From the NCBI GenBank assembly GCA_947174505.1, contig CAMWJF010000034.1, forward strand, positions 1 through 44,094: a stretch of 44,094 nucleotides of DNA. Direction: 5' to 3'. The number at the start of each line of letters is the position of its first letter. The stretch's first letter is position 1. Source of the DNA: an uncultured Lachnospiraceae bacterium (GTDB taxonomy: Bacteria; Bacillota; Clostridia; Lachnospirales; Lachnospiraceae). Positions 23,779-35,356 of this stretch are shown piece after piece. Both the position numbers and the translations under genes were made by a program. The notes under the pieces are model-generated. The model was not told the DNA's origin. It was given only the letters and a program-made list of their open reading frames with translations, and did no database searches.

Positions 23779-25388
23779 GGAAAAGAAATTTGGCAGCCGT
23801 GCCTCCCGTTTACGCGGCGGCACGGAATAAACGGAGAGGTGTGCGGCTGTGCGGTATCTGCCTGGGCCTTGCTATGGCGGCGTCGGGCTGCGGGGCAGAC
23901 GGGCGGCAGTATAGCATGACGGAAGAAGCCGGCATACAAAGCGTGCAGGATGAACAGGAGGCGCAGGATACAGGAAACGCGCGGGACGGACAGGAGGCGC
24001 AGGATACAGGAAACGCGCGGGACGAACAGGATAAGCAGGAGGCAACCGGCACACAGAACGAGGAGGAGGCAAGGGAACAGGTACTTTCAGAAATGACAGA
24101 TGAACAGAAAAACTGGATGGGCGGTCTTTCCAGGGAACAGCAGATGGAGGATTTTGAGAGCCTGTGCGACGGTCTGCGGGAGAATTATCCTTACGTGAAA
24201 CTGGCGAAACGGCAGGCCGGGGCGGATCTGGATACGCTGGAAGAGGATTACCGGGCAAAGGTGGAACAGTGCGCGAACGACGATGCTTTTTACTACGTGT
24301 TAAAGGATTTCATCGGGGAATTTTCTTTTACGGGACATCTGGATCTCTGGGGACGGCGCTACGAGAGTGAGCTTGCGTTCTGGCGGGCGTTTGTAAAAGA
24401 ATCGGGACAGGGAGCGCAATATGAGCCGTATATAGATGCGCTGGACAATCCTGTTTCACGAAACACCTACGCTTCCATGACAAAGTATTATCAGGAGGTC
24501 GGACGTCTGACGGAGGAGAAACGGGCGGCAGAAAGTGACGGGCGTGGAGAAAAGGGAAAAGAGGCTGCGGAAGCAGTAACAACGCCTGGGGAAAGCACAG
24601 CGGATGCGACAACAGCCGGGGAGACCGCAGAAACCACAGAAGCGGCGGGTGAACCGATGTACGTCAATGTGGAAACGGAGATTCTGGGGCCGGGAAAAAC
24701 AGCTTATGTTTCTATCAACACATTTGATTATGAGCAGATGGAGACTGACCGCGAAACACTGCTGTCCTTTTATCAGGAAGTCAGAGACTATGAGAATCTG
24801 ATTATTGATATCACTAATAATCCGGGCGGCAGTATGCAGTATTTTGACGAGCTGGTGGCAGCGCCGCTGACTAAGGATACGCTGACGGTGCCGGGATATC
24901 AGCTCTTTAAGGACGGAGAGAACAACGGGACTTTCCTGCGGGTGAAAGAGGGGATTGCGTCCGGGCTGTACCGGCCGGTCAGTGAACTTCCCCCAATGCC
25001 GGAACTGAACCGGGAGGACGCCGCGGACTGCGACTGGTTTTTGCGGGAGGACTATACGGTAGAGCCTGCAGGAGGCGGGTTTGACGGGAAAATATGGCTT
25101 CTGGTGAGTGAGAATAATTATTCTTCCTCCGAGTATGCGGCCATGTTCTCCAAGGCGAGCGGTTTTGCCACACTGGTAGGAAGGACGACGGCAGGGGACG
25201 GGATCGGCACAGCCCCGGTTTACCTGATTCTGCCAAACAGCGGTCTGGTGGTACAGTACAGCCCTATGTACGGAGTGACGGCGGACGGCACAGGGAGCGA
25301 AGCGTGTGGAACGGTGCCGGATGTTGTGAGTGTGGAGGGGGAGAGTGCGCTGGAGACTTGCCTGAAGGCAATCGGGCAGGAAAAATGA
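23775..25388 (+). CDS. S41-family peptidase-like lipoprotein
   Basis: The 537-residue protein has a lipobox at LAMAASGC (Cys39) after a positively charged start, a Gln/Asp/Thr-rich linker including a tandem repeat, and a tail-specific-protease-like domain with IIDITNNPGGS and NNYSSSEYAAMFSKAS, the latter carrying the presumed catalytic serine. S41 peptidases are serine proteases acting at the cell surface. An internal low-complexity stretch rich in Glu/Thr/Ala (about 270-292) interrupts the domain. The ATG overlaps the kinase stop as ATGA, so kinase, regulator and lipoprotein form one operon. A catalytic lysine is not obvious, so it could be non-proteolytic. Confidence 0.82.
   Translation: MRKRNLAAVPPVYAAARNKRRGVRLCGICLGLAMAASGCGADGRQYSMTEEAGIQSVQDEQEAQDTGNARDGQEAQDTGNARDEQDKQEATGTQNEEEAREQVLSEMTDEQKNWMGGLSREQQMEDFESLCDGLRENYPYVKLAKRQAGADLDTLEEDYRAKVEQCANDDAFYYVLKDFIGEFSFTGHLDLWGRRYESELAFWRAFVKESGQGAQYEPYIDALDNPVSRNTYASMTKYYQEVGRLTEEKRAAESDGRGEKGKEAAEAVTTPGESTADATTAGETAETTEAAGEPMYVNVETEILGPGKTAYVSINTFDYEQMETDRETLLSFYQEVRDYENLIIDITNNPGGSMQYFDELVAAPLTKDTLTVPGYQLFKDGENNGTFLRVKEGIASGLYRPVSELPPMPELNREDAADCDWFLREDYTVEPAGGGFDGKIWLLVSENNYSSSEYAAMFSKASGFATLVGRTTAGDGIGTAPVYLILPNSGLVVQYSPMYGVTADGTGSEACGTVPDVVSVEGESALETCLKAIGQEK
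23954..24025 (+). repeat. 36-bp in-frame tandem duplication in the lipoprotein gene
   Basis: Two 36-bp copies (23954-23989 and 23990-24025) encode QEAQDTGNARDG/E twice in the linker just after the lipobox. The period is a multiple of three, so the reading frame is kept. The copies are almost identical, which suggests a recent or length-variable duplication. Confidence 0.85.
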
Positions 25389-25440
25389 AAAAATTTTTAA
25401 CCGTGTGTAATTTCGAAGCGGGAATAAAAAACAGGAGCCG

Positions 25441-28134
<2,694 letters not shown>

Positions 28135-28137
28135 ACG

Positions 28138-31086
28138 TTATTTTCCCATCCTTTCCAGAACCTCGGATGCGCCGAGAAAATCAAAATCCTGCGTCAGTTC
28201 CCGCAGATTGTCCGCAAGTCCGGCCAGGGAAGCGCCCTCGTGGCTGCACTGTGCAAGCCGGTCAAGAAGCGCCGAAAGACCATCGCTCTCGAAGGATGAC
28301 AGTTTTTCCTCGATCTGTGCCACCAGATTTTCCAGCGAATTCCCATCCGCCGGGGTGGCAGGAACATCCGCAGAAACGGGCTCTTGCGGTTCCGAAGGAT
28401 CTTTTTCCGGCGCAGGAGCCGGTGAGGCGGTGCTTTCTTTCAATGGCGTGGACGTGGCAGAATCCTGCTTTTCTGCGTCAGGATAGACAAAAACGTTGCC
28501 GTCCAATGCTTCCAGAAGGCGGTCGTGGTCAGCCATCATGGCCTCATGGTGCTCCAAAATATAGTCGACCCGGTTTTCCTTGCCGGCCATTTCCAGTTCC
28601 CTTGCCATCTCCGACAATTCGCCCGCGCCGACGCCCTTGGCGTTGCCCTTCAGGGCGTGGACGCAGATCACATAGTTTTTCCAATCCTGCTCTTTAAAAT
28701 AGCGGGCAAGGTTCTCACGGCGCTTCCCGCCCTCCGCATGGAAGATCGCGATAATTTCCCGGAAACCTTCTTCATCCCCGCAGTAGGCGAGAGCCTGTTC
28801 AACGTCTACGCCCGCACGGGTCAGATGGAGCCGTCCTCTGGAGACGGCGTCACGCGCCGTTACCTCAGCTGGGCTGCTTTCGGGCGTTGGGGCAAAAGAG
28901 GATTTTGCCTGCGTCCCGGGGGGGTTACCCACCGTTTTTTGTCCGTTTGGATTTGCGGCTGCCGGTCCGACGGCAGTTTCAGGCGGCTGCGTTGTCCTGA
29001 CGGTCTCGTTTTCCTCCACGGGAATCTGCATCTGGGACGGGATATAGCGGCGCAGGATACGCTCCAGCACGCTCAGTTCTATGGGCTTGGCGATAAAGTC
29101 GTTGAACCCTTCCGACATAAACATTTCCCGTGCGCCGCCGATGGCGTTGGCGGTAAAGGCGATGACCGGGAGGGACTGGTAATACATGCCCGGTTTCTGG
29201 CGGATTTTATGAAGCGTCTCCACGCCGTCCATTTCCGGCATCATATGATCCAGAAAGACACAGTCGAAATTCGGCGCATTCAGCTTTTCCAAAGCCTCCT
29301 GTCCGCTGCCGGCCATGGTGACCTTGAGCTGGTAGGGCAGAAGAAGCCGGGCCATAACCTTAAGGTTCATGGCGTTATCGTCCACGACCAGTACGTTTGC
29401 CTGTGGGGCAATAAATTTGTTATGTAAACTTGCGTGCTGATCCTCGCCGTAAAGGACTCTCTGGCCGTTAAATACGGCGGCGATGGACAGCACCGTAAAA
29501 GGCTTGTATATGCGCAGCATATTTCCCTGCACCGAAAGCTCCTGATCGTAATCCAGAAGCAGCACAACGGTTCTCCCGGTACAGAGACTGTCAAAGAAAC
29601 TTCGGTCTTCCGTATATTCTTCCCAGCCGATAAAGATATGGGTGTAGGCCTCGCGCTCCATCCGGCGTTTCAGCTCGGGGAGATTCCGGCAGACACGGAA
29701 GGGAAACCCGAACTGACCGGCGATGTGCTGGATGCAGGCTTCATAACCTTCACGCACTACGGTGTAATCGTATTTGTCCAGATTGATGTAGCAGGCCGCA
29801 AAGAGATTGTTTTTATCCTTGATGGATACGATGGGCGTTTCGTCCAGAACCTTCTGGGGGATGGTAAACTGAAATTCGCTTCCGGTGCCGGGTTCGCTTT
29901 CCACAGACAGAAATCCGCCCATGCTGCGCACCAGCGACTGTGTGATGGCAAGACCCAGACCTACGCCGCCCGCTTCCCGGTTCCGCTTGGAATTGACCTG
30001 ACTGAAGCTTGTGAAAATTTTCTCCATATCGGCGCGCTCGATGCCGATGCCGGAGTCCCGGACGCTGACCTGCAGATTGATGCCGTAATCCTCCTTACGG
30101 CTTGTGAAGCGGAGGATTACGCCGCCCTCCTTCGTGAACTTCATGGCATTTCCGAGCAGATTCATAACAATGCGCCGTAATTTCTGTTCATCTCCCAAAA
30201 GATTGCTTGGCAGGCCGGCGTCGCAGTCCACGATCAGTTCCAGATGCCTGCCGTTATCCATGGTCAGGGCCATATTGATGATGTCGGTGATGGTTGAGGT
30301 GATATTGTAGCTTTCCTCCGCAAGCGTAAGTTTCCCCGCCTCCAGCTCGGAAAAATCCAGAATGTTGCTGACTGTGGAGAGAAGATTTCTCCCGGCGGTC
30401 TGGATATCCGCCACGTCCCGCCGGACGTCCAGAGGCAGATCCTCCTGCAAAACAGCCTCGCTCATGCCGCAGACCGCATTGATGGGGGTGCGGATTTCGT
30501 GGGAGACGTTGACAAGGAAATCATCTTTGCTGCGCTCCGCAATTTCCAGCTCCCTGATATTCTCGATCAGAAGCTCGCTTGCCTCCTGCCTGTTTTTCTG
30601 GATTATCCAGATGACTGCGGAAACCGTGTAAAGGGAAAAAAACTGGATAAAGAGCCGGAGAATGTCATGAACGGAGGCGACGGTAATTGTCCGTGCAATC
30701 AGTCCGTGGTATAAAAAAAGAAAAATGGGAATGATGATTCCCGGATAGAGAAGCTGTCTGATATTAAAAATGCTTAAGAGGACAATGACGCCCGCCATCG
30801 TAATCAGCATGGAAGGAAAGCTTTCCGTAAACAGGGCATAAAGAATAAACTCCGTCCAGCACATGACACAGATAAACTGCGCCCGGCGGGGGTGGTCCCA
30901 GTATTCGCGCAGATGGGTAAACCAGCCCGCCGCCACAGGGAGAAAAAGAATTTCCCTGATGTAGATGCTCCAGTCAAAGAGCAGCCCCGTGACGAACATG
31001 GCGGCCGCATAGAGGCTTAAAATGACAAGTACAATGCGTTCCAGCTTTCTTTCGCTGCGTTCGGTTTTTAATTGTGTATTGTCCAA
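28138..31086 (-). CDS. hybrid histidine kinase with receiver and Hpt domain
   Basis: The 982-residue protein has about six membrane helices (20-165), HisKA with His196 in FLVNVSHEIRTPINA, a HATPase domain, a degenerate receiver-like segment (about 430-545), a canonical receiver with Asp613 in FLDHMMPEMDG, and an Hpt domain with His810 in CVHALKGNAKGVGAGEL. A Pro/Ala/Glu-rich tail and a helical C-terminus follow. The Hpt domain is the only one in the window and could serve the two other receivers in the operon. It lies between the HD-GYP regulator gene (16-base gap) and the DegV kinase gene. AAAGGTGAT precedes its ATG. Confidence 0.9.
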   Translation of the reverse strand: MDNTQLKTERSERKLERIVLVILSLYAAAMFVTGLLFDWSIYIREILFLPVAAGWFTHLREYWDHPRRAQFICVMCWTEFILYALFTESFPSMLITMAGVIVLLSIFNIRQLLYPGIIIPIFLFLYHGLIARTITVASVHDILRLFIQFFSLYTVSAVIWIIQKNRQEASELLIENIRELEIAERSKDDFLVNVSHEIRTPINAVCGMSEAVLQEDLPLDVRRDVADIQTAGRNLLSTVSNILDFSELEAGKLTLAEESYNITSTITDIINMALTMDNGRHLELIVDCDAGLPSNLLGDEQKLRRIVMNLLGNAMKFTKEGGVILRFTSRKEDYGINLQVSVRDSGIGIERADMEKIFTSFSQVNSKRNREAGGVGLGLAITQSLVRSMGGFLSVESEPGTGSEFQFTIPQKVLDETPIVSIKDKNNLFAACYINLDKYDYTVVREGYEACIQHIAGQFGFPFRVCRNLPELKRRMEREAYTHIFIGWEEYTEDRSFFDSLCTGRTVVLLLDYDQELSVQGNMLRIYKPFTVLSIAAVFNGQRVLYGEDQHASLHNKFIAPQANVLVVDDNAMNLKVMARLLLPYQLKVTMAGSGQEALEKLNAPNFDCVFLDHMMPEMDGVETLHKIRQKPGMYYQSLPVIAFTANAIGGAREMFMSEGFNDFIAKPIELSVLERILRRYIPSQMQIPVEENETVRTTQPPETAVGPAAANPNGQKTVGNPPGTQAKSSFAPTPESSPAEVTARDAVSRGRLHLTRAGVDVEQALAYCGDEEGFREIIAIFHAEGGKRRENLARYFKEQDWKNYVICVHALKGNAKGVGAGELSEMARELEMAGKENRVDYILEHHEAMMADHDRLLEALDGNVFVYPDAEKQDSATSTPLKESTASPAPAPEKDPSEPQEPVSADVPATPADGNSLENLVAQIEEKLSSFESDGLSALLDRLAQCSHEGASLAGLADNLRELTQDFDFLGASEVLERMGK
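29420..29430 (+). repeat. TTATGTAAACT element inside the hybrid kinase gene
   Basis: This exact 11-mer lies on the plus strand within a minus-strand gene. It falls in the linker just before the receiver domain, a region poorly conserved between the two kinases. Confidence 0.85.
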
Positions 31087-31102
31087 GGCAGATCACCTTT
31101 CC

Positions 31103-32167
31103 TTATTTTTCCAGTATCTGTTTCAGCTGCGGGAGCATGTCCACAAACACGTCCAGGATAACCGGGTCAAACTGGGTGCCGCGGCCTTCCGACATGATCT
31201 GCATAATCCGCTCGATGGGGCGGACGGGCGGTTTGTAGCACCGCTCCTCGTAGAGCGCGTCGAACACGTCCGCAACGGCCATAATCCGCGCCGAGAGAGG
31301 GATGTTGGTTTCGGTAAGTCCCGCAGGATATCCCGTGCCGTCCCATCTCTCGTGATGGTAGAGGGCGATATCCTCCACCAGCCGTACATAGTGCGCATCC
31401 TCGATATCGCCGATGATGGTCTGGATGATTTTGCGGCTGTGGGTGGTGTGCAGCTTCATGGTCTCAAATTCTTCGGCGGTCAGCTTTCCCGGTTTTTGCA
31501 GAATGGCGTCGGGGATTTTGATTTTCCCTACGTCATGCAAAGGCGCGGCCTTACAGAGATTCTCGATATAAGTGGGCGTGAGCTCCTGTGTGAAATATCC
31601 TCTGGAAAGCAGCTCGGTAGCGATCATCCTGACATAGGTCTGCGTATTTTTAACATGTTTTCCGGTGCTGCCGTCGCGGCTTTCGATCAGATTGGCCATG
31701 CCGATAATGACAGAATCCTGAATCCGTCCGAGGCGAAGGGCGTCCTCCGTGATTTTCCGGGCCTGAATGTCTACCATGGTTTCCAGCTTGTGGCGGTACT
31801 GGTCGAGCTCGATGGTTTTGCTGACGCGGCTTAAGAGTATGTCCGGCACAAAAGGCTTCGTCACGAAATCCATGGCGCCCATCTGGAAGCATTTGATCTC
31901 CGTTTCGGCCAGGGAGTCCGCCGTCAGAAAAATCACGGGAATGGACTCGGTATGTACATCGGAGCGGAGCTTTTCCATCATCTCGAAACCGTTCATTTCC
32001 GGCATGTTGATATCCAGAAGGATCAGGTCGGGACGGTGTGTCTCCAGATATTTGAGGGCCGCCGTTCCGGAATTGGAGGCGGCTATGCGGTACTGTGAGC
32101 CGAGAATCCGCTGGGCAAGCGACAGATTGGTTTTATCATCGTCCACCACGAGAATCACATTTTTCAT
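31103..32167 (-). CDS. response regulator with HD-GYP c-di-GMP phosphodiesterase domain
   Basis: The 354-residue protein has a receiver domain (Asp52 in LILLDINMPEMNG) and an HD-GYP domain with the HD pair at 211-212 in LHDVGKIKIP and the complete HHERWDGTGYP motif at 271-281. HD-GYP enzymes hydrolyse cyclic di-GMP. The receiver would link activity to phosphorylation by the two hybrid kinases downstream. I chose the internal ATG at 32167 because GGGAG lies eight bases before it and the next residues, MKNVILVVDDD, are the receiver start. It is the first gene of the operon, behind a good promoter. Confidence 0.93.
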   Translation of the reverse strand: MKNVILVVDDDKTNLSLAQRILGSQYRIAASNSGTAALKYLETHRPDLILLDINMPEMNGFEMMEKLRSDVHTESIPVIFLTADSLAETEIKCFQMGAMDFVTKPFVPDILLSRVSKTIELDQYRHKLETMVDIQARKITEDALRLGRIQDSVIIGMANLIESRDGSTGKHVKNTQTYVRMIATELLSRGYFTQELTPTYIENLCKAAPLHDVGKIKIPDAILQKPGKLTAEEFETMKLHTTHSRKIIQTIIGDIEDAHYVRLVEDIALYHHERWDGTGYPAGLTETNIPLSARIMAVADVFDALYEERCYKPPVRPIERIMQIMSEGRGTQFDPVILDVFVDMLPQLKQILEK

Positions 32168-32226
32168 TCGGAATACTCCCTTTTGCATTATGATTTAAGA
32201 AATAATGATCAAAATTTCCTTTTTTA

Positions 32227-32255
32227 ATTGTAAAACAATCCGTGTATAAAATCAA
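32227..32255 (-). promoter_or_regulatory. sigma-A promoter of the HD-GYP/hybrid kinase operon
   Basis: On the minus strand TTGATT (plus positions 32250-32255), a 17-base spacer and TACAAT (32227-32232) form a good sigma-A promoter about 60 bases before the HD-GYP start codon. Confidence 0.7.
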
Positions 32256-32272
32256 GAAACCGAAAATACGAA

Positions 32273-32297
32273 GTTACCGCAACGGAGTGAACGCAAC
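32273..32297. repeat. AACGGAG-loop hairpin-like element, copy 1
   Basis: GTTACCGC-AACGGAGTGA-ACGCAAC resembles the better-formed hairpin at 40085-40110 (GTTACTGT-AACGGAGCGA-ACAGTAAC). The loop is nearly identical and the arms differ but keep partial complementarity. The two are probably copies of one small palindromic element. Confidence 0.5.
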
Positions 32298-32473
32298 AAT
32301 GCGAAAAAGGGGAAGATATTAACAGGGGGAAGGGTTTGCCTAATGGCAGGAAACTATGTTATTATAATGTGAAGAGAAGCTCCAGGGCTCACAGGAAGGG
32401 CTGTTTCGCCAGGAACTTCTATAACTTCACACTGAAGAGTGTCAAAAATACGGGCATTCTTCGCATCTATTTA

Positions 32474-32487
32474 GTATTTCGAAATAC
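32474..32487. promoter_or_regulatory. perfect 14-bp palindrome upstream of the helicase gene
   Basis: GTATTTCGAAATAC is self-complementary and lies seven bases before a TTATGTAAACT copy and 52 bases before the helicase start. It could be an operator. The regulator is unknown. Confidence 0.5.
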
Positions 32488-32493
32488 GGAATA

Positions 32494-32504
32494 TTATGTA
32501 AACT
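32494..32504 (+). repeat. TTATGTAAACT element upstream of the helicase gene
   Basis: This exact copy lies 35 bases before the helicase start, which is similar to its distance from the GNAT gene (33 bases). Confidence 0.85.
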
Positions 32505-32538
32505 AAGTACATATCAGCAGGTATATGGCCGAGGAAAC

Positions 32539-34530
32539 ATGGAAGCAGGTAGTAAAATGCAGGATGATAAGACGGCGGTAAAGGGAGCGCAGCAGGCGGG
32601 GGAGCAGGAAGGTATTCCGAAGAAGCTCTGGGCAGCCTACGAGAAGGCTTTTTTTTCATTTGCGGCGGAGGAGAACCGCAGATTTACCAGAAGTACGGAA
32701 AAGCAGTTAGGGCAGCTGGAACGGCGCATTGCCCGCAAGAAAAAGCAGGAGAACCATCAGGTGCTGGCGGATATGAAGGATCTGCATAAGAAGGTGGCGC
32801 AGGTTGGCTACACGGTGGTGCGCAGGGATACCAGATGTCTGAAAAAATACCGCCGGGTGGTGCGCCTTTTGGCCAGACTGGACATGAATTTCCTGAAAAG
32901 AATGGCGGCCGGGGCGGTTCCCGAAGATATCGCCGGGATGGAGAAGACGGCGCAGCTCCTTCGGACGAAGTCCCTCTATGAAATTTATAAGGACGAGTAT
33001 ATGCAGTATCTGGTGGGACAGCGGATTGAGGAGCTGATGGAGGCGGAGCCGGAGAAGCAGTACCCGGAGGCCCGGGCCATGAAGCGGCATTTTATTCTGC
33101 ATATCGGCCCTACCAACAGCGGCAAGACCTACGAGGCGCTGAAGCGGCTCAGGCAGGCTTACCACGGCATTTATCTGGGGCCTCTTCGTCTGCTGGCGCT
33201 GGAAGTCTACGACCGCATGATGACGGACGGCATTCCCTGCAATATGATTACCGGGGAAGAAACCATACATACGCCGGGCAGCTTTGTGCAGGCTTCCACG
33301 GTGGAGATTCTGGATATCAGGGAAACCTATGACATTGCCGTCATAGACGAGGCCCAGATGATGGCCGATGAGAACAGGGGCAGCTACTGGACAAGGGCGA
33401 TTCTTGGCATCCGCGCGGAGGAGGTTCACGTGTGCTGCTCCGGCACGGCGGAGAAGCTTCTAACAGGGATGCTCAGACGCTGCGGCGATCAGTACGAGAT
33501 CGTCCGCCATGAGCGGAACACGGAGCTGACGTTTATCCCGGAACGTTTTGATATATCGAAGGATGTGGAGCCGGGCGATGCGCTGATTGCCTTCTCCAAG
33601 AAAAATGTGCTGGCCATCGCGGCCTCCCTGGAAGGCCGGGGCATCAGGGCCAGCGTGATCTACGGGAACCTCCCGCCCCAGACAAGACAGGAGCAGGTGC
33701 GCCTGTTTACCGAGGGCGTGAGTCAGGTGGTAGTGGCCACGGACGCGATCGGCATGGGAATCAATCTGCCGATCCGCCGGGTGGTTTTCATGAATACGAC
33801 CAAGTTTGACGGCGTTGGGAAGCGAAGGCTTCTGGCGGAGGAAATCCGGCAGATCGCGGGCCGGGCCGGACGGTATGGCTTTTACGACACAGGTTATGTG
33901 CAGTCGGCGATGGAGCCGGATTATGTGGGGAAGAAGCTTGCGGAGCCGTTTTATCCGCTGAGAAGGGCCAGGGTCGGCTTCCCGGAGCTGCTTCTGGATA
34001 TTGATATCGAGCTGGATGAGATCATAGAGGCGTGGGAAAAGACGGGAAATCCGCCCATGTACGATAAGATTTCCATGAAGGAGAGTGTGGATAAATACAG
34101 GTATCTGCGGGATTACCGAAAGAAAATTACTTATATGGACGACAGGAAGCTGGTGTTGTCCCTGATTACCTGTCCCTTTGACGTCAAGGACAGGGAAGTG
34201 CTAAGACTGTGGCTGCGCTACTGTGAAAATCCGGAGAAACAGCAGAATTGTCCCATGCTGCCGAAAGATTTTTCTCTGGAAGGACTGGAATCCTATTATA
34301 AACAGCTTGACCTCTATACCCAGTTTGCCGCCAGAATGGACTGGGTGGTGGATAAGGAAGAGGTGGCGGCCAACAGGGAGTGGGCGCAGCATGAGATCGG
34401 AGAGCTGTTAAAGGACGACAAGGGACAGTTTGAAAGGAAATGCCGTATCTGCGGCAGGCCCCTCGTGTGGAATGCCGCGTATCCGATCTGCGACCGCTGT
34501 TATCGAAGGATGGAGAGGGATAACAGTTAA
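32539..34530 (+). CDS. SUV3-like superfamily 2 helicase with C-terminal zinc ribbon
   Basis: The 663-residue protein has an N-terminal basic helical region (about 25-150), motif I GPTNSGKT (about 190-197), motif II DEAQM (about 270-274), a SGTAEKLL motif III, ATDAIGMGINLPIRRVVF and QIAGRAGRYG (motifs V and VI), and a final Cys4 zinc ribbon (CRICG...CDRC, about 635-655). These motif spellings match the SUV3 family, which in mitochondria unwinds RNA for degradation together with PNPase. A similar RNA-decay role is inferred. The start at 32539 has GAGGAAAC only three bases away; ATG 32557 behind AGGTAG is an alternative. The phosphopantetheinyl transferase gene follows after 35 bases. Confidence 0.85.
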   Translation: MEAGSKMQDDKTAVKGAQQAGEQEGIPKKLWAAYEKAFFSFAAEENRRFTRSTEKQLGQLERRIARKKKQENHQVLADMKDLHKKVAQVGYTVVRRDTRCLKKYRRVVRLLARLDMNFLKRMAAGAVPEDIAGMEKTAQLLRTKSLYEIYKDEYMQYLVGQRIEELMEAEPEKQYPEARAMKRHFILHIGPTNSGKTYEALKRLRQAYHGIYLGPLRLLALEVYDRMMTDGIPCNMITGEETIHTPGSFVQASTVEILDIRETYDIAVIDEAQMMADENRGSYWTRAILGIRAEEVHVCCSGTAEKLLTGMLRRCGDQYEIVRHERNTELTFIPERFDISKDVEPGDALIAFSKKNVLAIAASLEGRGIRASVIYGNLPPQTRQEQVRLFTEGVSQVVVATDAIGMGINLPIRRVVFMNTTKFDGVGKRRLLAEEIRQIAGRAGRYGFYDTGYVQSAMEPDYVGKKLAEPFYPLRRARVGFPELLLDIDIELDEIIEAWEKTGNPPMYDKISMKESVDKYRYLRDYRKKITYMDDRKLVLSLITCPFDVKDREVLRLWLRYCENPEKQQNCPMLPKDFSLEGLESYYKQLDLYTQFAARMDWVVDKEEVAANREWAQHEIGELLKDDKGQFERKCRICGRPLVWNAAYPICDRCYRRMERDNS

Positions 34531-34565
34531 GCGGAAGGCAGAACTGTTATGGGAAGGGAGCAGCT

Positions 34566-35240
34566 ATGACCTACACCTACTACGCGGACGTGAGATGCCT
34601 CGACAACAGGACGCTGTTTCGGGAAAAGCTGCAGACGCTTTCTCCCTACAGACAGCAGAAAATTGCGATTCTGCGGCATGATCGGGATAAGAACAGGAGC
34701 CTTGCGGCGGGACTGCTTTTAGACCATGCGCTGGGGACTTTCGGCCTGCAGGAGAGAAGTGTGGAATATGAGATCGGCGAGTGGGGAAAGCCGGTCCTGA
34801 AATATCATCCCGAAATCTGTTTTTCCCTATCCCATTCCGGCGATTATGCCATCTGCACCATCGGGGATAAACCGGTGGGAAATGACATTGAGCGTGTAAA
34901 GAACGGGCGGCTCAAGGTGGCGGACCGCTTTTTTGCAAAGGAGGAGCTTTCCTGGCTTTATGAGGCGGAGCGGGAGGAGGAACAGATCCTGCGGATGTTC
35001 CGTATTTGGACCATGAAGGAGAGCTTTGTGAAAGCGATCGGCAGGGGGATGTCATTGGCCCTGCAGGATTTTGCGATCCGGATGGACGGGGAATCGGGAA
35101 GGGCCAGGGTGAGGCACTGTGTGGACGCGAAATATTATCATATGAGGGAGTACCGGGAGATTGCGGGATACTGCACGGCGGTCTGTGTGCAGGAAAGCCC
35201 GGACATTGCCTACGGCATGATACCGGTGGAACTATACTAG
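34566..35240 (+). CDS. 4'-phosphopantetheinyl transferase, Sfp type
   Basis: The 224-residue protein carries the two Sfp-type signatures: GNDIERV with Asp107 and Glu109 that bind magnesium, and FRIWTMKESFVKAIGRGM with Lys151, Glu152 and Lys156. It moves the phosphopantetheine arm from coenzyme A to a carrier-protein serine. Sfp-type enzymes often serve peptide or polyketide synthases or lysine biosynthesis, but none of these genes is in the window. The start lies close to the helicase stop, and GGGAGCAG provides a weak site. Confidence 0.9.
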   Translation: MTYTYYADVRCLDNRTLFREKLQTLSPYRQQKIAILRHDRDKNRSLAAGLLLDHALGTFGLQERSVEYEIGEWGKPVLKYHPEICFSLSHSGDYAICTIGDKPVGNDIERVKNGRLKVADRFFAKEELSWLYEAEREEEQILRMFRIWTMKESFVKAIGRGMSLALQDFAIRMDGESGRARVRHCVDAKYYHMREYREIAGYCTAVCVQESPDIAYGMIPVELY

Positions 35241-35248
35241 CGTGAGAA

Positions 35249-35312
35249 GAACTTCTAAAGACGTCCCGCCATGGGACGGGACGCCAAGAAGTTCCAGAGT
35301 TGCTTGCAACTC
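35249..35312. other. nested inverted repeats between the PPTase and hydrolase genes
   Basis: GAACTTCT (35249-35256) pairs with AGAAGTTC (35287-35294), enclosing GTCCCG and CGGGAC arms. A second hairpin, GAGTTGC with GCAACTC (35297-35312), follows directly, and then CTCCGTTTCGC, which on the minus strand reads GCGAAACGGAG as in the AACGGAG elements. There is no T tract. It may be an mRNA-stabilising structure or a small palindromic repeat. Confidence 0.55.
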
Positions 35313-35356
35313 CGTTTCGCGCAGGGATATATAAACTTGGGACAGGAGGTGGCGGG

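Larger units (their letters stand above)
32168..32538. other. 371-base divergent intergenic region
   Basis: This gap separates the HD-GYP operon (minus) from the helicase gene (plus). It holds the HD-GYP promoter (32227-32255), an AACGGAG hairpin-like element (32273-32297), a perfect 14-bp palindrome (32474-32487) and a TTATGTAAACT copy (32494-32504). A TATAAT-type string near 32354 has no good -35. I see no small gene. Confidence 0.7.
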
